A stretch of 39,994 nucleotides of DNA, taken from JAHEFT01 sp964443145. GTDB taxonomy: Bacteria > Pseudomonadota > Gammaproteobacteria > Xanthomonadales > SZUA-36. A program made the translations under genes and the position numbers. How positions within the stretch are numbered: the stretch's first letter is position 1; each line of letters starts with the position of its first letter. The stretch spans positions 1 to 39,994 of the forward strand of contig CAYUBS010000013.1 of the NCBI GenBank assembly GCA_964443145.1. Reading direction: 5' to 3'. Of the stretch, positions 8,854 through 17,290 are shown piece by piece. The notes beneath the pieces are model-generated. The model saw only the letters and a list, made by a program, of their open reading frames with translations. It was not told the origin of the DNA and ran no database searches.

Positions 8854-9812
8854 TGGCCGACCCTCAAGGCTGGGACAATGCTTTCACCGCCAAAAGCCCA
8901 TACGGTACCGTCAAAGGTTCGCCTTCCTATGCCGGCGCGCTCAGCTTTATGCGCCGCAAATACACCCAGGACCTGGCCGGCGTTGACGTGGCGGTGGCCG
9001 GCATTCCACTGGATATAGCCACTACCAATCGTCCGGGTGCGCGTTTCGGACCGCGAGCGGTACGTGCAGCAAGTGCCGGGATCAGCTGGGAAAGGCCCTG
9101 GCCATGGGATTTCGATCCCTTCGATACGCTTGCCGTCATCGACTACGGTGATTGCGAATTTGACCCGGGTACCCCGGAAAGTGTCGTGCCGTTTATCGAG
9201 GAATACTTCGACCGCATCCTGGCTTCTGGCGCCGCCAGCCTGGCCATAGGCGGCGATCACTTTGTGACCTATCCCGTGCTCAGGGCATATGCGAAGAAAT
9301 ACGGTCCCGTGTCTCTGGTGCACTTTGATGCTCATTCGGATACGTGGGGGGAGGATCAGAAACGGCTCGATCATGGCACCATGTTCTATCACGCGGCCCG
9401 TGAAGGCCTGGTGGATGACTCCCGGTCAGCGCAGATCGGCCTGCGCACTACCAACGACGAGCCCATGGGCTTCAATATCCTTGATGCGCGCTGGGTGCAC
9501 CGTAACGGCCCTGAGGCCGTTGCATCCGAAGTGAAGCGTATTGTTGGTGACAACAAGGTTTACCTGACGTTTGACATCGACTGCCTCGATCCGAGTTTCG
9601 CGCCTGGCACGGGCACCCCGGTTTGTGGAGGGCTCTCCACCCACCAGGCGCTGGAGATTGTTCGTGGGCTGGCCGGGATTAACCTGGTCGGAATGGATAT
9701 CGTGGAGGTTGCTCCTGCTTATGACGTCGGAGAGATCACCGCGCTGGCGGGTGCCACGCTGGCCGCAGAGTTTTTGTGCCTGTACGCGGCAAATCCGCAC
9801 AGGCAGGGGTAG
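8853..9812 (+). CDS. speB: Agmatinase / ureohydrolase family protein
   Basis: 319 residues, starting in the TAATG overlap with spuC. All binuclear manganese motifs of the ureohydrolase family are present: GGDH, then HFDAHSDTW, and TFDIDCLDPSFAPGTGTP. DHGTMFYHAAREG is typical of agmatinases. The enzyme would split agmatine to putrescine and urea, giving the substrate of the aminotransferase just upstream. Guanidinobutyrase or guanidinopropionase activity is possible, as the families are hard to tell apart by eye. The order aminotransferase-ureohydrolase-PuuD argues for a polyamine or guanidino-compound catabolic operon. Confidence 0.88.
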   Translation: MADPQGWDNAFTAKSPYGTVKGSPSYAGALSFMRRKYTQDLAGVDVAVAGIPLDIATTNRPGARFGPRAVRAASAGISWERPWPWDFDPFDTLAVIDYGDCEFDPGTPESVVPFIEEYFDRILASGAASLAIGGDHFVTYPVLRAYAKKYGPVSLVHFDAHSDTWGEDQKRLDHGTMFYHAAREGLVDDSRSAQIGLRTTNDEPMGFNILDARWVHRNGPEAVASEVKRIVGDNKVYLTFDIDCLDPSFAPGTGTPVCGGLSTHQALEIVRGLAGINLVGMDIVEVAPAYDVGEITALAGATLAAEFLCLYAANPHRQG

Positions 9813-9830
9813 ATAGAGGAGGCATCTATC
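9812..9830 (+). promoter_or_regulatory. Hairpin with the puuD ribosome binding site in its loop
   Basis: GATAGA (9812-9817) and TCTATC (9825-9830) are perfect reverse complements. The loop between them holds GGAGG, so the perfect AGGAGG (9817-9822) is displayed on a 6-bp stem right after the speB stop. Candidate non-ATG start codons ATC (9828) and ATA (9831) lie at its 3' foot. Could tune translation of puuD; function not shown. Confidence 0.45.
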
Positions 9831-10601
9831 ATAGTAAGAAAGGGAAACAGGCCTCTGGTCGGTGTCATTTCTGATCGCCGGATGCAGGGTGTACACCCGT
9901 TTCATATGGTCGGCGAAAAATACCTGCAGTCCGTTGTGGATGCCGCTGACGCCTATCCGGTAGCCTTGCCCTGTCTGGAAGACGGTTTCGATGTGCTGGA
10001 TATTCTGGATCGCCTGGACGGCTTATTCCTGACAGGAAGCCCGTCGAACGTAGAGCCCCATCACTATATGGGTGATCCGAGTGCGCCGGGGACCTGGCAC
10101 GATCCACAACGGGACCTGGCCGCGCTGGAATTGATCCCTGCCGCCATCCGCGAGGGTATGCCGCTGTTTGCGATCTGCCGTGGCTTCCAGGAAATGAACG
10201 TCTCATTCGGCGGCACACTGCATCAATTTGTGCATGAATTGCCGGGCTACCGGGTGCACAAGGAAAATCCGGAAGACCCGCTGGACGTTCAGTACGGACC
10301 CTCGCATGAGGTCGAGTTTGCGTCGGGAGGGTTGCTGCATGGAATGACCGGTTTTTCCAGGGCGATGGTCAACTCGGTTCACTCGCAGGGCGTGGACCGC
10401 CTTGCCGCTGAGCTGGAGGTGGAGGCCGTGTCAGATGATGGCCTGATCGAAGCGTTCACTGTTCGCAATGCGCCGGGTTTCACCCTGGCTGTACAGTGGC
10501 ACCCGGAATGGAAGCCGCTGGAGAATGACGTTTCCACGGCGATGTTCCGCGCATTCGGAGATGCCTGTCGCGCCTACCGCCTGCGAGGATTGCGTCAGTG
10601 A
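9828..10601 (+). CDS. puuD: Gamma-glutamyl-GABA hydrolase (class I glutamine amidotransferase-like), non-ATG start
   Basis: About 257 residues, close to the usual PuuD length. Nucleophile Cys117 sits in LFAICRGFQEMNVSFGG and the His225/Glu227 pair in QWHPEWKPL. The family's N-terminal strand, RPLVGVISDRRMQGVHPF, begins 18 codons before the first in-frame ATG (9882), so that ATG cannot be the true start. In the open frame back to the speB stop there is no ATG, GTG or TTG; a perfect AGGAGG points to ATC 9828 or ATA 9831. The enzyme frees GABA from gamma-glutamyl-GABA, the last step of the Puu route; no glutamyl-putrescine synthetase is seen in the window, so it may act on another gamma-glutamyl amide. 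Overlaps the next gene by four bases. Confidence 0.85.
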   Translation: MIVRKGNRPLVGVISDRRMQGVHPFHMVGEKYLQSVVDAADAYPVALPCLEDGFDVLDILDRLDGLFLTGSPSNVEPHHYMGDPSAPGTWHDPQRDLAALELIPAAIREGMPLFAICRGFQEMNVSFGGTLHQFVHELPGYRVHKENPEDPLDVQYGPSHEVEFASGGLLHGMTGFSRAMVNSVHSQGVDRLAAELEVEAVSDDGLIEAFTVRNAPGFTLAVQWHPEWKPLENDVSTAMFRAFGDACRAYRLRGLRQ

Positions 10602-11449
10602 ATGGGCCGGCTTCTCAGTTGGGGAAGTTTATTCACCCGCATGTTGCATTCACCCTCTTCAAGTGGATGGTTTATCTGCTGCTGGCGTGGAATGGCGTCC
10701 AGTTCTTACAGGAAGACCTTGCGGCCAGCGCAGAGACTTTTGGCAGCACCATTAATTGGCGCAACTTTGTAGAGGCCTTTTCAGCTTTCATCGACACCAC
10801 AGCGTGGCTGGTGCTGCTGCTCATCTTCGAACTGGAGACGGCTGTTATTTCGGACGACCAGCTAAGGGGCGGGCTCAAGTGGTTCTTGCTGCTGTTTAAA
10901 TCCGTTTGCTATTTTTTCATCGCTTTTGCGTTTTATGGCTACCTGAGTAAATATGTTGTTATCACTGATTTGTTGCCCTTCAGCATCGCGGATGTTTGCT
11001 CTTTAGTCGGTACTGACTGGAACTATGTTGTAGATTTTGACGATTACCCGCCAATCGATGCGATGGCCTGCGCTTCAATGCAGGGACAGGAACTGGTTCG
11101 AATCGCCGGGACTGAAATTATCGGAACACGCGAGGCGCTCGATTCTGCCTGGGGTCTGGCAGTTATCGACATCATCAACGCCGGCACCTGGCTGATTATC
11201 GTGTTGCTGCTTGAGGCCGAGGTCTGGATGCAGTTACACGATGATCTGACTGATCGAATACTCGGCCTGGCCAAGTACCTGAAGGTTTTTTTCTACTCGG
11301 TGCTGTTTGTCGCCGCAGCCTACTGGGGGTTCGAAGGCAGCTTCCTGGATTTCTGGGATGCTTTCCTCTGGCTGGTGGCATTCATCTTCATTGAACTGAA
11401 TATTTTTCAGTGGCATGAAGAGATTGAGGAAGAGGCCAGGGTCGGCTGA
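10598..11449 (+). CDS. Hypothetical six-helix integral membrane protein
   Basis: 283 residues from GTG 10598 in a GTGA overlap with puuD, so almost certainly in the polyamine operon. I recognise no family. About six hydrophobic helices are visible at residues ~15-36, 67-84, 92-116, 187-211, 226-246 and 252-272. The loop between helices 3 and 4 (~120-185) has two Cys (ADVCSLVG, DAMACASM) and many Asp/Tyr residues. Acidic residues inside helices (LLLIFELETAV, VLLLEAEVWM, FIFIELNIF) recur in three places and suggest an internal repeat of three plus three helices or a cation path. A transport role for amines would fit the operon but is only a guess. Confidence 0.75.
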   Translation: MNGPASQLGKFIHPHVAFTLFKWMVYLLLAWNGVQFLQEDLAASAETFGSTINWRNFVEAFSAFIDTTAWLVLLLIFELETAVISDDQLRGGLKWFLLLFKSVCYFFIAFAFYGYLSKYVVITDLLPFSIADVCSLVGTDWNYVVDFDDYPPIDAMACASMQGQELVRIAGTEIIGTREALDSAWGLAVIDIINAGTWLIIVLLLEAEVWMQLHDDLTDRILGLAKYLKVFFYSVLFVAAAYWGFEGSFLDFWDAFLWLVAFIFIELNIFQWHEEIEEEARVG

Positions 11450-11484
11450 AAAGAATTCCCGGATGGAGCGGCCGTTCGTGTCTG

Positions 11485-12576
11485 TCAGGGGTCTTCAGAA
11501 TCTTCGGGGTCTTCAGGGATTTGCGGCACCCGGAGTGAACCTGTTCCTTCCAGCTTATCAAGGTCCTGGATGGGAATAATTCCCCGGGTATCCAGTGGAA
11601 TATCCTGCTCAGAAGCCTGTTGCTCCTCCTGCTCGGTCTGCTCCTGGCTTTCCTGCGGAGACTCTTCTGATTGGGCCTGTTCCTGCTCTGGCGCTTGCTG
11701 CTGCTCTGGCGTCTGCTGCTGAGACTGTTCAGCCACCTGTTCCTGGCTATCCTGCTGTGATTCTTCCGACTGAGCCTGCGCTTGTTGGGCCTGCGCTTGG
11801 GCTTGAGCTTGGGCTTGTGTCTGTTGGGCCTGTGCCTCCGTTGTGGAGGCTGGGTTTTGTTGCTGGCTTCCTGTTCGGCCGCTCTTCAGGAAATCGAGCG
11901 CACTCTCTGATATGCCTGCCGTGCTGATTTCATCTTCTGATCCGGAAGCACCGGGCTGATAGGTTCCCGCCGTATTGGCATCCTGTTCGCCCTGTTGGCC
12001 GCCACGCCCACCCTGACCGCTGCCTTGCTCACCGCCCTGTTGCCCCTGCTGGCCCTGCGAACCTTCGCCTTGCTCACCGCCTTCCTGCCCGGTCGGGTTT
12101 CCAGGACCCGGTACGGGACCCTTGTGAGAGCCGAAAGCCGAGGCCTCGCGCTCGTGATATTTCTGAATCTGTTCGTCCCAGGCTTCCTGTTCCTGTTCTT
12201 CCAGCTCCGCATCGGACTGGGCTTCTACGCTGGGTTGGTATGGGTATTCCTCCAGCGCGTCTTTGGGCTCCCAGTCACCGTTTTCCATGATCACATCAAC
12301 CAGTTGATCACGGATATTGTCTCGAGATCCTTCAGGCAGCTTATCGATTTTCTCCTGATCGATTTTTTCTGTATAAGTGGTATCTACGTAGGTCCGGTCC
12401 TTGGAGCGCGCGTCCTCCAGTTCCATTTGCCGGCGAAACGCCTCATCAGTTTGCTCGACCCTCTCACTGGAGCCATCCTGATCCCCCACCGGCTCCGTCT
12501 CCTGCGCATACAGCGAAGTCGTGCCGGCAAAACCCAATGCCAGCGCTAACATGAGCATGTAGCGAATTCCAATCAC
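11485..12576 (-). CDS. Exported Q/E-rich low-complexity protein
   Basis: 363 residues from GTG 12576; ATG 12558 with GGAA eight bases upstream is an equally good start. Signal peptide LALALGFAGTTSLYAQ. The mature N-terminal 120 residues are acidic and probably helical (SRDNIRDQLVDVIMENGDWE looks folded). A Gly/Gln stretch follows (GEQGEGSQGQQGQQGGEQ), then a short conserved-looking block (ISESALDFLKSGRTG), then ~100 residues of AQ, QEQ and SEE repeats, ending in DIPLDTRGIIPIQDLDKL. No known domain. It lies 62 bases downstream of the kinase gene on the same strand, so probably the last gene of that transcript, possibly an envelope-spanning or substrate part. Confidence 0.7.
   Translation of the reverse strand: MIGIRYMLMLALALGFAGTTSLYAQETEPVGDQDGSSERVEQTDEAFRRQMELEDARSKDRTYVDTTYTEKIDQEKIDKLPEGSRDNIRDQLVDVIMENGDWEPKDALEEYPYQPSVEAQSDAELEEQEQEAWDEQIQKYHEREASAFGSHKGPVPGPGNPTGQEGGEQGEGSQGQQGQQGGEQGSGQGGRGGQQGEQDANTAGTYQPGASGSEDEISTAGISESALDFLKSGRTGSQQQNPASTTEAQAQQTQAQAQAQAQAQQAQAQSEESQQDSQEQVAEQSQQQTPEQQQAPEQEQAQSEESPQESQEQTEQEEQQASEQDIPLDTRGIIPIQDLDKLEGTGSLRVPQIPEDPEDSEDP
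11632..11840. repeat. Low-complexity repeats coding for AQ and QSEES-type units
   Basis: Two related ~60-base units (around 11632-11691 and 11729-11790) both code for an AQSEES-QESQEQ-like block, and 11775-11830 is a run of alternating Gln/Ala codons. Direct tandem growth inside the Q/E-rich gene; length may vary between strains. Confidence 0.7.
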
Positions 12577-12638
12577 GATCTAATTATGCCCCACAAGTCT
12601 GAACCCCCGCTGAAGCAACCATCCCAAGCGAGTTCCTA

Positions 12639-15083
12639 TCACTGCGGCTCCACCTTCCGCACCACCCTAAAGCCCGTAAAGTCGTTCCGGTCCCCATTTT
12701 TCAAATTAAAGCGGGCGGGTAAGCGGATTTCGCGCGAGCCGGTGAACCAGGAGCCGCCGCGTGTTATGCGTGAGCTACAGATGCCGCGCCCCCAGACACT
12801 GCCATCTGCCGGCGCGTCCAGGTAGGACAGGTTCATGCAATCCAGTGTCCACTCGGCCACGTTACCCACCACATCGTAAATACCGAATGCATTGGGCTTG
12901 AAAGAACCGACCGGCAGCGTTTCAATCACGGCCTGGTCGCTGCATTCTGCGTGCTGCCAGCGGAAATCGGATTCAGCGCCGGCGATATTGCCGTACTGGC
13001 ATATGCTGGTCGGGCTTCCACCAAGCCAGTCTCGTTCCTCCCCGGCGCGGGCGAAGTATTCCCACTGACTTTCACTTGGCAGGCTGTAGGATTGGCCGGT
13101 TCTGCTGCTGAGCCAGCCGACAAATTCCTGTGCGTCGTTCCAGGACACCATGATGACCGGCCTCGATCCGCGACCCCAGCCGTTATCAGGCGGTCGTGTG
13201 CGACAGCTGCCGGCAGCAACGCATTGGTCCCATTGCTCCATGGTGATTTCGAAAACGCTGACGGCAAAAGGTTCGGCAATGGTGACCATACGCCTGGGCG
13301 TTTCCATTTTGATGGAATAGGGGGATGACTCCTCCGAGCCTTGCCAGAATGATCCTGCCGGCACCACCACCATCGAAGGGCAATCTTCGCAATCGCGAAA
13401 GTTCTTACCGGGTCTCAGCGTGCGGTCGTCAATGGCCTCGAGAGCTTTTGCCACGTGGCGGCCCTGCGGGAATGCTTTAACGTAGGACTCGTAGGCATCG
13501 ATACTGTTGAGCCGGGCAGCGGCATCGAAAGCGCGGGTGTCATTGATATCGGCCTCAATGCGTTTGCGCAGCGACAGCGCTTCATCAGCGTGCAAACCGC
13601 CCAGCCAGTCAGCCAGGTATTGGTCAATCGCAGATAGTGAACGGGCCGAACGGGCTTGCTCCCAGGCCGCATTGTCTTGTTGCTCCAGGTCCAGTCGTTC
13701 ACGTTCGGCGGCCTCCAGGGCTAGCTGGAATTCATGCATCGCCATTTTGGCGTCGGCCAGGTGCAGGCCGTCCGGAAACGATTCCATATACGTTTCGACG
13801 GCGGATTTCGTGCCTTGCTGTTCCGCGTATCCCCAGGCCTGGTGGTCCAGTCTCTCCAGGTGGATCTCTGCCTGGTCGCGGTGAATCGAATCGGGGTAAT
13901 CCTGCAGGAACAACTGGTAGCCGTAAGCCGTGTCAGCCTCCAGCGCAGATTGCCAGCGCGCCGTTTCTTCAGGCGACGTGATGCGGGGCTCCGCGGTGGT
14001 TTGTTCGGTTTCCGTGTCGCCAGTGGTTTGATCCTCACCCGCTGCACCCGGCTGCGGACCACTGCCGGTAAACAGGTAAATCACAGCGCCCAACAACACG
14101 ATGGCGAGTACGCTGACCAGAGCAATTGCCAGCCATTCCCTGCCTTCCTGCTCCATGCCGGGCAGGATTGATCCGGTGACTCCTTTTGATGTTGCTCCCG
14201 CCGCGCCAAATTCCTGGCGCCACTCGCCCACGCTGCGGGGCCGGTCAGAGGGCTCAAGACCCAGGCCACTGGTGATAGCCCCCAGGATGCCGGTGAACGT
14301 TTCGCTGGGCACCAGGCTACTGATCGTTCGCAGGGGATCAGCTTCCCCTTCGCCCTGTGCTCTTTTTCGCTGCAGGGCAGCAACCGGGATCTGCCCGCTC
14401 AGGCAACGGTAAAGAGTGGCTGCCAGGCCATAAATATCGGTCCATGGGCCAATGGAGCTTTCCGCATCGGATTGTTCCAGGGCTGCATAACCCTCGCTAC
14501 CCAGCTTCCAGCGCGTGGAAGTGCCGGCTTCGAGCCGTTGTCCAGCCGCGCCGAAGTCCAGCAAAATGGGTTGGCCGTTCTCCGTGATGTAGATATTGGC
14601 AGGCTTGATATCCTGGTGTATAAGCCCTTTACGGTGAATGTATTCCAGCGCTTCCAGCAACGGTTTCGACAGCGCAGCAATTTCTTCGAAGGTGAATACG
14701 CCGCTGCGTTTGAGCAACTTGTGCAGGGCTTCACCGCGGTAGTAGGGCATCAGCAGATAAGCCGTGCCATTGGCTTCGAAACAACGAATGACCTTGACGA
14801 TATTGGGGTGCTCAAGCTGAGCGACAGTGCGTCCTTCGGCTACGAAATTCGACAAGCCATCAGAAAAGCGATCGGATTTGCCGTCATCGAGCGGATGAAG
14901 CCGTCCATCTGCACTGCGCGACACTTCGTCACGGGGCAAAAATTCTTTCAGTGCAAAGGACTTGTTCAGGATCTGGTCGGTGACCAGGTAGGTGATTCCG
15001 AAAGCACCCTGGCCAAGCACTCTATCGACCCGAAGGTTGTCGACAACTGTACCCGGCGCCAGCGCCAGCGATTCCATGCTCAT
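12639..15083 (-). CDS. Ser/Thr protein kinase, single-pass membrane, with C-terminal FGE-sulfatase-type domain
   Basis: 814 residues. Kinase domain ~17-290: glycine loop GQGAFG (24-29), ATP lysine K46 in FALKEF, catalytic loop HQDIKPAN (156-163, with D158 and N163; the usual HRD Arg is Gln), DFG 176-178, and SEGYAALEQ in place of the APE segment. One membrane helix follows near 318-338 (LAIALVSVLAIVLLGAVIYL), then a TPR/coiled stretch, then an FGE-sulfatase fold ~575-810 (MVVVPAGSFWQGS, SLPSESQWEYFARAG, YDVVGNVAEWTLDC, RITRGGSWF). The active-site Cys segment of true formylglycine enzymes is not visible, so this is probably a binding domain outside the membrane. It starts in an ATGA overlap with the FHA protein, a likely phospho-Thr partner. 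Confidence 0.9.
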   Translation of the reverse strand: MSMESLALAPGTVVDNLRVDRVLGQGAFGITYLVTDQILNKSFALKEFLPRDEVSRSADGRLHPLDDGKSDRFSDGLSNFVAEGRTVAQLEHPNIVKVIRCFEANGTAYLLMPYYRGEALHKLLKRSGVFTFEEIAALSKPLLEALEYIHRKGLIHQDIKPANIYITENGQPILLDFGAAGQRLEAGTSTRWKLGSEGYAALEQSDAESSIGPWTDIYGLAATLYRCLSGQIPVAALQRKRAQGEGEADPLRTISSLVPSETFTGILGAITSGLGLEPSDRPRSVGEWRQEFGAAGATSKGVTGSILPGMEQEGREWLAIALVSVLAIVLLGAVIYLFTGSGPQPGAAGEDQTTGDTETEQTTAEPRITSPEETARWQSALEADTAYGYQLFLQDYPDSIHRDQAEIHLERLDHQAWGYAEQQGTKSAVETYMESFPDGLHLADAKMAMHEFQLALEAAERERLDLEQQDNAAWEQARSARSLSAIDQYLADWLGGLHADEALSLRKRIEADINDTRAFDAAARLNSIDAYESYVKAFPQGRHVAKALEAIDDRTLRPGKNFRDCEDCPSMVVVPAGSFWQGSEESSPYSIKMETPRRMVTIAEPFAVSVFEITMEQWDQCVAAGSCRTRPPDNGWGRGSRPVIMVSWNDAQEFVGWLSSRTGQSYSLPSESQWEYFARAGEERDWLGGSPTSICQYGNIAGAESDFRWQHAECSDQAVIETLPVGSFKPNAFGIYDVVGNVAEWTLDCMNLSYLDAPADGSVWGRGICSSRITRGGSWFTGSREIRLPARFNLKNGDRNDFTGFRVVRKVEPQ

Positions 15084-16533
15084 TGTTCCTTTTCACCCTG
15101 CGGGTCGTGCTGCTGCCTGATTTCCAGACTGCAGCGTGCATCTCCCAGGAGCAGGGTGTCGCCCGGCTCGATGAACATGATTTCACCTTCCAGACAGGGC
15201 ACGCCGTTGATTGAGGTGCCGTTACTGGAGCCCAGGTCGGAAACCGTCAGCTCCTGGTAGGTTCCGTTCAGGCTGATGTGCTCACGGCTCACCGCGGGGC
15301 TGTTGATCGTCAAGTCAGTTCCCTTCCTGCCGATGATGATGTTGATGGCGTGTTTACTGACCGTGACGGTATCTTCAAAAGTTGTACCGTCCGGTAGCAT
15401 ACCGGTGAGAATCAGTACGCTTTCCAATTTGGTGATCGGGGGCGCTGCGATTTCCTCGGAACCGGGTTCGGCTACAGCCGCGGTTTCCTCAGGTGTCGTC
15501 TCCGCTGCAGGTTCTTCCTGTCGCGCTGAGCGCAAACGGTGGGTCACGAAACCCAGTCCAATCAGGATGGCTGCCGCCAACAGCCACAGCCAGCCGGAGG
15601 TGCCGTTTTCTTCATCTTCTGCTGCTTCGGTACTATCTTCTTTGACACCTTCCAGGGGTGGAAGAATTTCGATGAGCAGCTCTTCGGCGGGCTCAGTAGC
15701 GGTGTCTTCCTCTTCCAGCGCNNNNNNNNNNNNNNNNNNNNNNNNNNNNNNNNNNNNNNNNNNNNNNNNNNNNNNNNNNNNNNNNNNNNNNNNNNNNNNN
15801 NNNNNNNNNNNNNNNNNNNNNCGTTTCCACAACTGGCTTCACGCGGAGTGATCTGAAGTGCTGCGTAAACATCCAGCAGGGCAGCACGCCACTGGTAACG
15901 GGTATGCGCAGAGGTCTCCATGCTTTGAACATCATCCGCCATGCTGACGCCGGCCAGGTTTCCGCAGCTGTCGACCAGTGCGCCCGTGACGTTAGGCAAC
16001 TGTGTTTCACTGGAGAAAGAGGGCATGCCGTTTTCCCCGAAAACCATGACCGGGGCTGAGACGGCCAGGGGAGGTTCTCCTTTGGAGATCAGTTCGGCGG
16101 GCGGAAACGCAGTCAGAACAACCGTGTCGCCGGCCTTCAGAGGCTTGTCTGCCAGTACGACCCCTGTTCTTTTCATGCCTTCTACATAAAGCACCTGCAT
16201 TCCGATGCTGGAGAATTTTTGCTCGATCCTGGCCGGTCGGCCATTGCGGATGATGTCGGTTCCACCGTCGAGTACGATGATTTCATCGCCCATGCTGGCG
16301 AAGTCTTCAGGAACCAGGACCAGCCCTGTATCGGAAAGAACGATGCCCGTTGTGGGTTCGACATGGGTCGACGAGACCAGTCTCAGCACTGGAACGGTCC
16401 ATGATGGCATTGAACCCGGTGGCAGGATGTATGACCCTGAACCCGGTTTCAGGGTCTGTGAATAGCCCGTGCTGCCGGCGAGCAGCAGGCAGATGCACAG
16501 GGAATGAAGCCAGAATCGCCCGGTCTTTCGCAT
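15080..16533 (-). CDS. Trypsin-like (inactive) / transmembrane / FHA protein, interrupted by an assembly gap
   Basis: Signal peptide (SLCICLLLAGSTGYSQ), then ~200 residues with the strand pattern of trypsin-like proteases (TTGIVLSDTGLVLVPEDF, LPNVTGALVDSCGNLAGVSM). The catalytic His, Asp and Ser positions are not kept, so it is probably a pseudo-protease. After the N gap (15722-15821) come an acidic linker, a membrane helix (WLWLLAAAILIGLGFVTH) and a C-terminal FHA domain with the phospho-Thr residues GRKGTD, VSREHI and SSNGTSING. The two halves read in different frames only because the gap has an arbitrary length of 100; I treat them as one gene. Topology would put the protease-like part outside and the FHA inside, next to the kinase. 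Starts 13 bases after the channel gene. Confidence 0.75.
15722..15821. other. Assembly gap (100 N)
   Basis: Exactly 100 undefined bases inside the trypsin-like/FHA gene, between the protease-like part and the acidic linker. The true length is unknown. Confidence 0.99.
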
Positions 16534-16546
16534 GAAATGGCAGCCT

Positions 16547-17290
16547 TCAGGGTGAATAGAGGCGGTTGATGAGGTTGTCCAGGCAATATTGCCCGGCCTT
16601 GTTCAGCGCATTTTCTTCCTTGCCCTGGACCACGTTTAGGATGAACACCAGTATCGAGGCCATCACCAGCGCCAGCAGGGTGGTAGAGAACGCTACACCG
16701 AGTCTTTCGGTTACCTGGTACAGCATGTCCGGGCTGGCGACATTGGCGCGGTCACCGGCGTAGTTCAGGGCCAGCATGATGCCGATTACCGTGCCGATGA
16801 AGCCAAGTGATGGAATCACCCAGGTGATGTAACGGATGATGTTGTAGCGCAGATCGATTTCGTGCATGTACAGCTCAAGGCTGGAATTGAGCAGGGAGTT
16901 GGTCTGATCGGCCGAATGACTCAGGTTGAAACCCAGCACGCAACGCTCGATCAGGCGCGGAACGAAACAGACATCGCGGTACTTGCTGCTACGGACTTTC
17001 TGGAAGATCGGGGTCATGTCTTCGCCCGGTCGCAGCACGGTTTCCTCATCTTCAGGCAGGTAGTTGCGGCTTATCTGGCTTTCTTCCAGGCGGCCGGCCC
17101 GCCAGCGTATCGACAACTCACCCAGCCCGATAAAGAACGCCACCCACAGGAAATTCTGCACGGTAAATGGCCACGAACCGCGCTCGGGGTCTAACAGGAT
17201 GGCCGCGGCTTCGGGCGACAGGATTTTTGTTAGCAGGGCGATCACGATCAACGCAGTGACCACACTGACGAGCAGGGTAATGAGCCGCAC
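16547..17290 (-). CDS. MotA/TolQ/ExbB-family proton channel protein
   Basis: 247 residues from a GTG start that overlaps the FHA stop (TAGTG). Four helices: ~3-24, 42-60, 148-172 and 190-215. The last two carry the family's hallmarks: VIPSLGFIGTVIGIMLALNY (compare ExbB PLLGLLGTVTGMI) and RLGVAFSTTLLALVMASILV (compare ExbB ISTALVTTVLGLVVA). The cytoplasmic loop of ~85 residues lies between helices 2 and 3. Such proteins form a pentamer around two B-subunit helices and use proton or sodium flow. There is no separate ExbD or MotB next to it; the two vWA proteins upstream have the required helix, so they are its likely partners. Confidence 0.85.
   Translation of the reverse strand: MRLITLLVSVVTALIVIALLTKILSPEAAAILLDPERGSWPFTVQNFLWVAFFIGLGELSIRWRAGRLEESQISRNYLPEDEETVLRPGEDMTPIFQKVRSSKYRDVCFVPRLIERCVLGFNLSHSADQTNSLLNSSLELYMHEIDLRYNIIRYITWVIPSLGFIGTVIGIMLALNYAGDRANVASPDMLYQVTERLGVAFSTTLLALVMASILVFILNVVQGKEENALNKAGQYCLDNLINRLYSP

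Noticed and set aside
11632..11840. CRISPR-like repeat array
   Set aside because: The repeats are irregular, in frame and code for Gln/Ala/Glu; no spacers of even length.
14472..15260. 262-codon rightward ORF
   Set aside because: Antisense to the kinase domain, no recognisable motifs.
15562..15832. Frameshift or two separate genes at the first N run
   Set aside because: The frame change is explained by the 100-N placeholder; signal, helix and FHA order makes one sensible protein.
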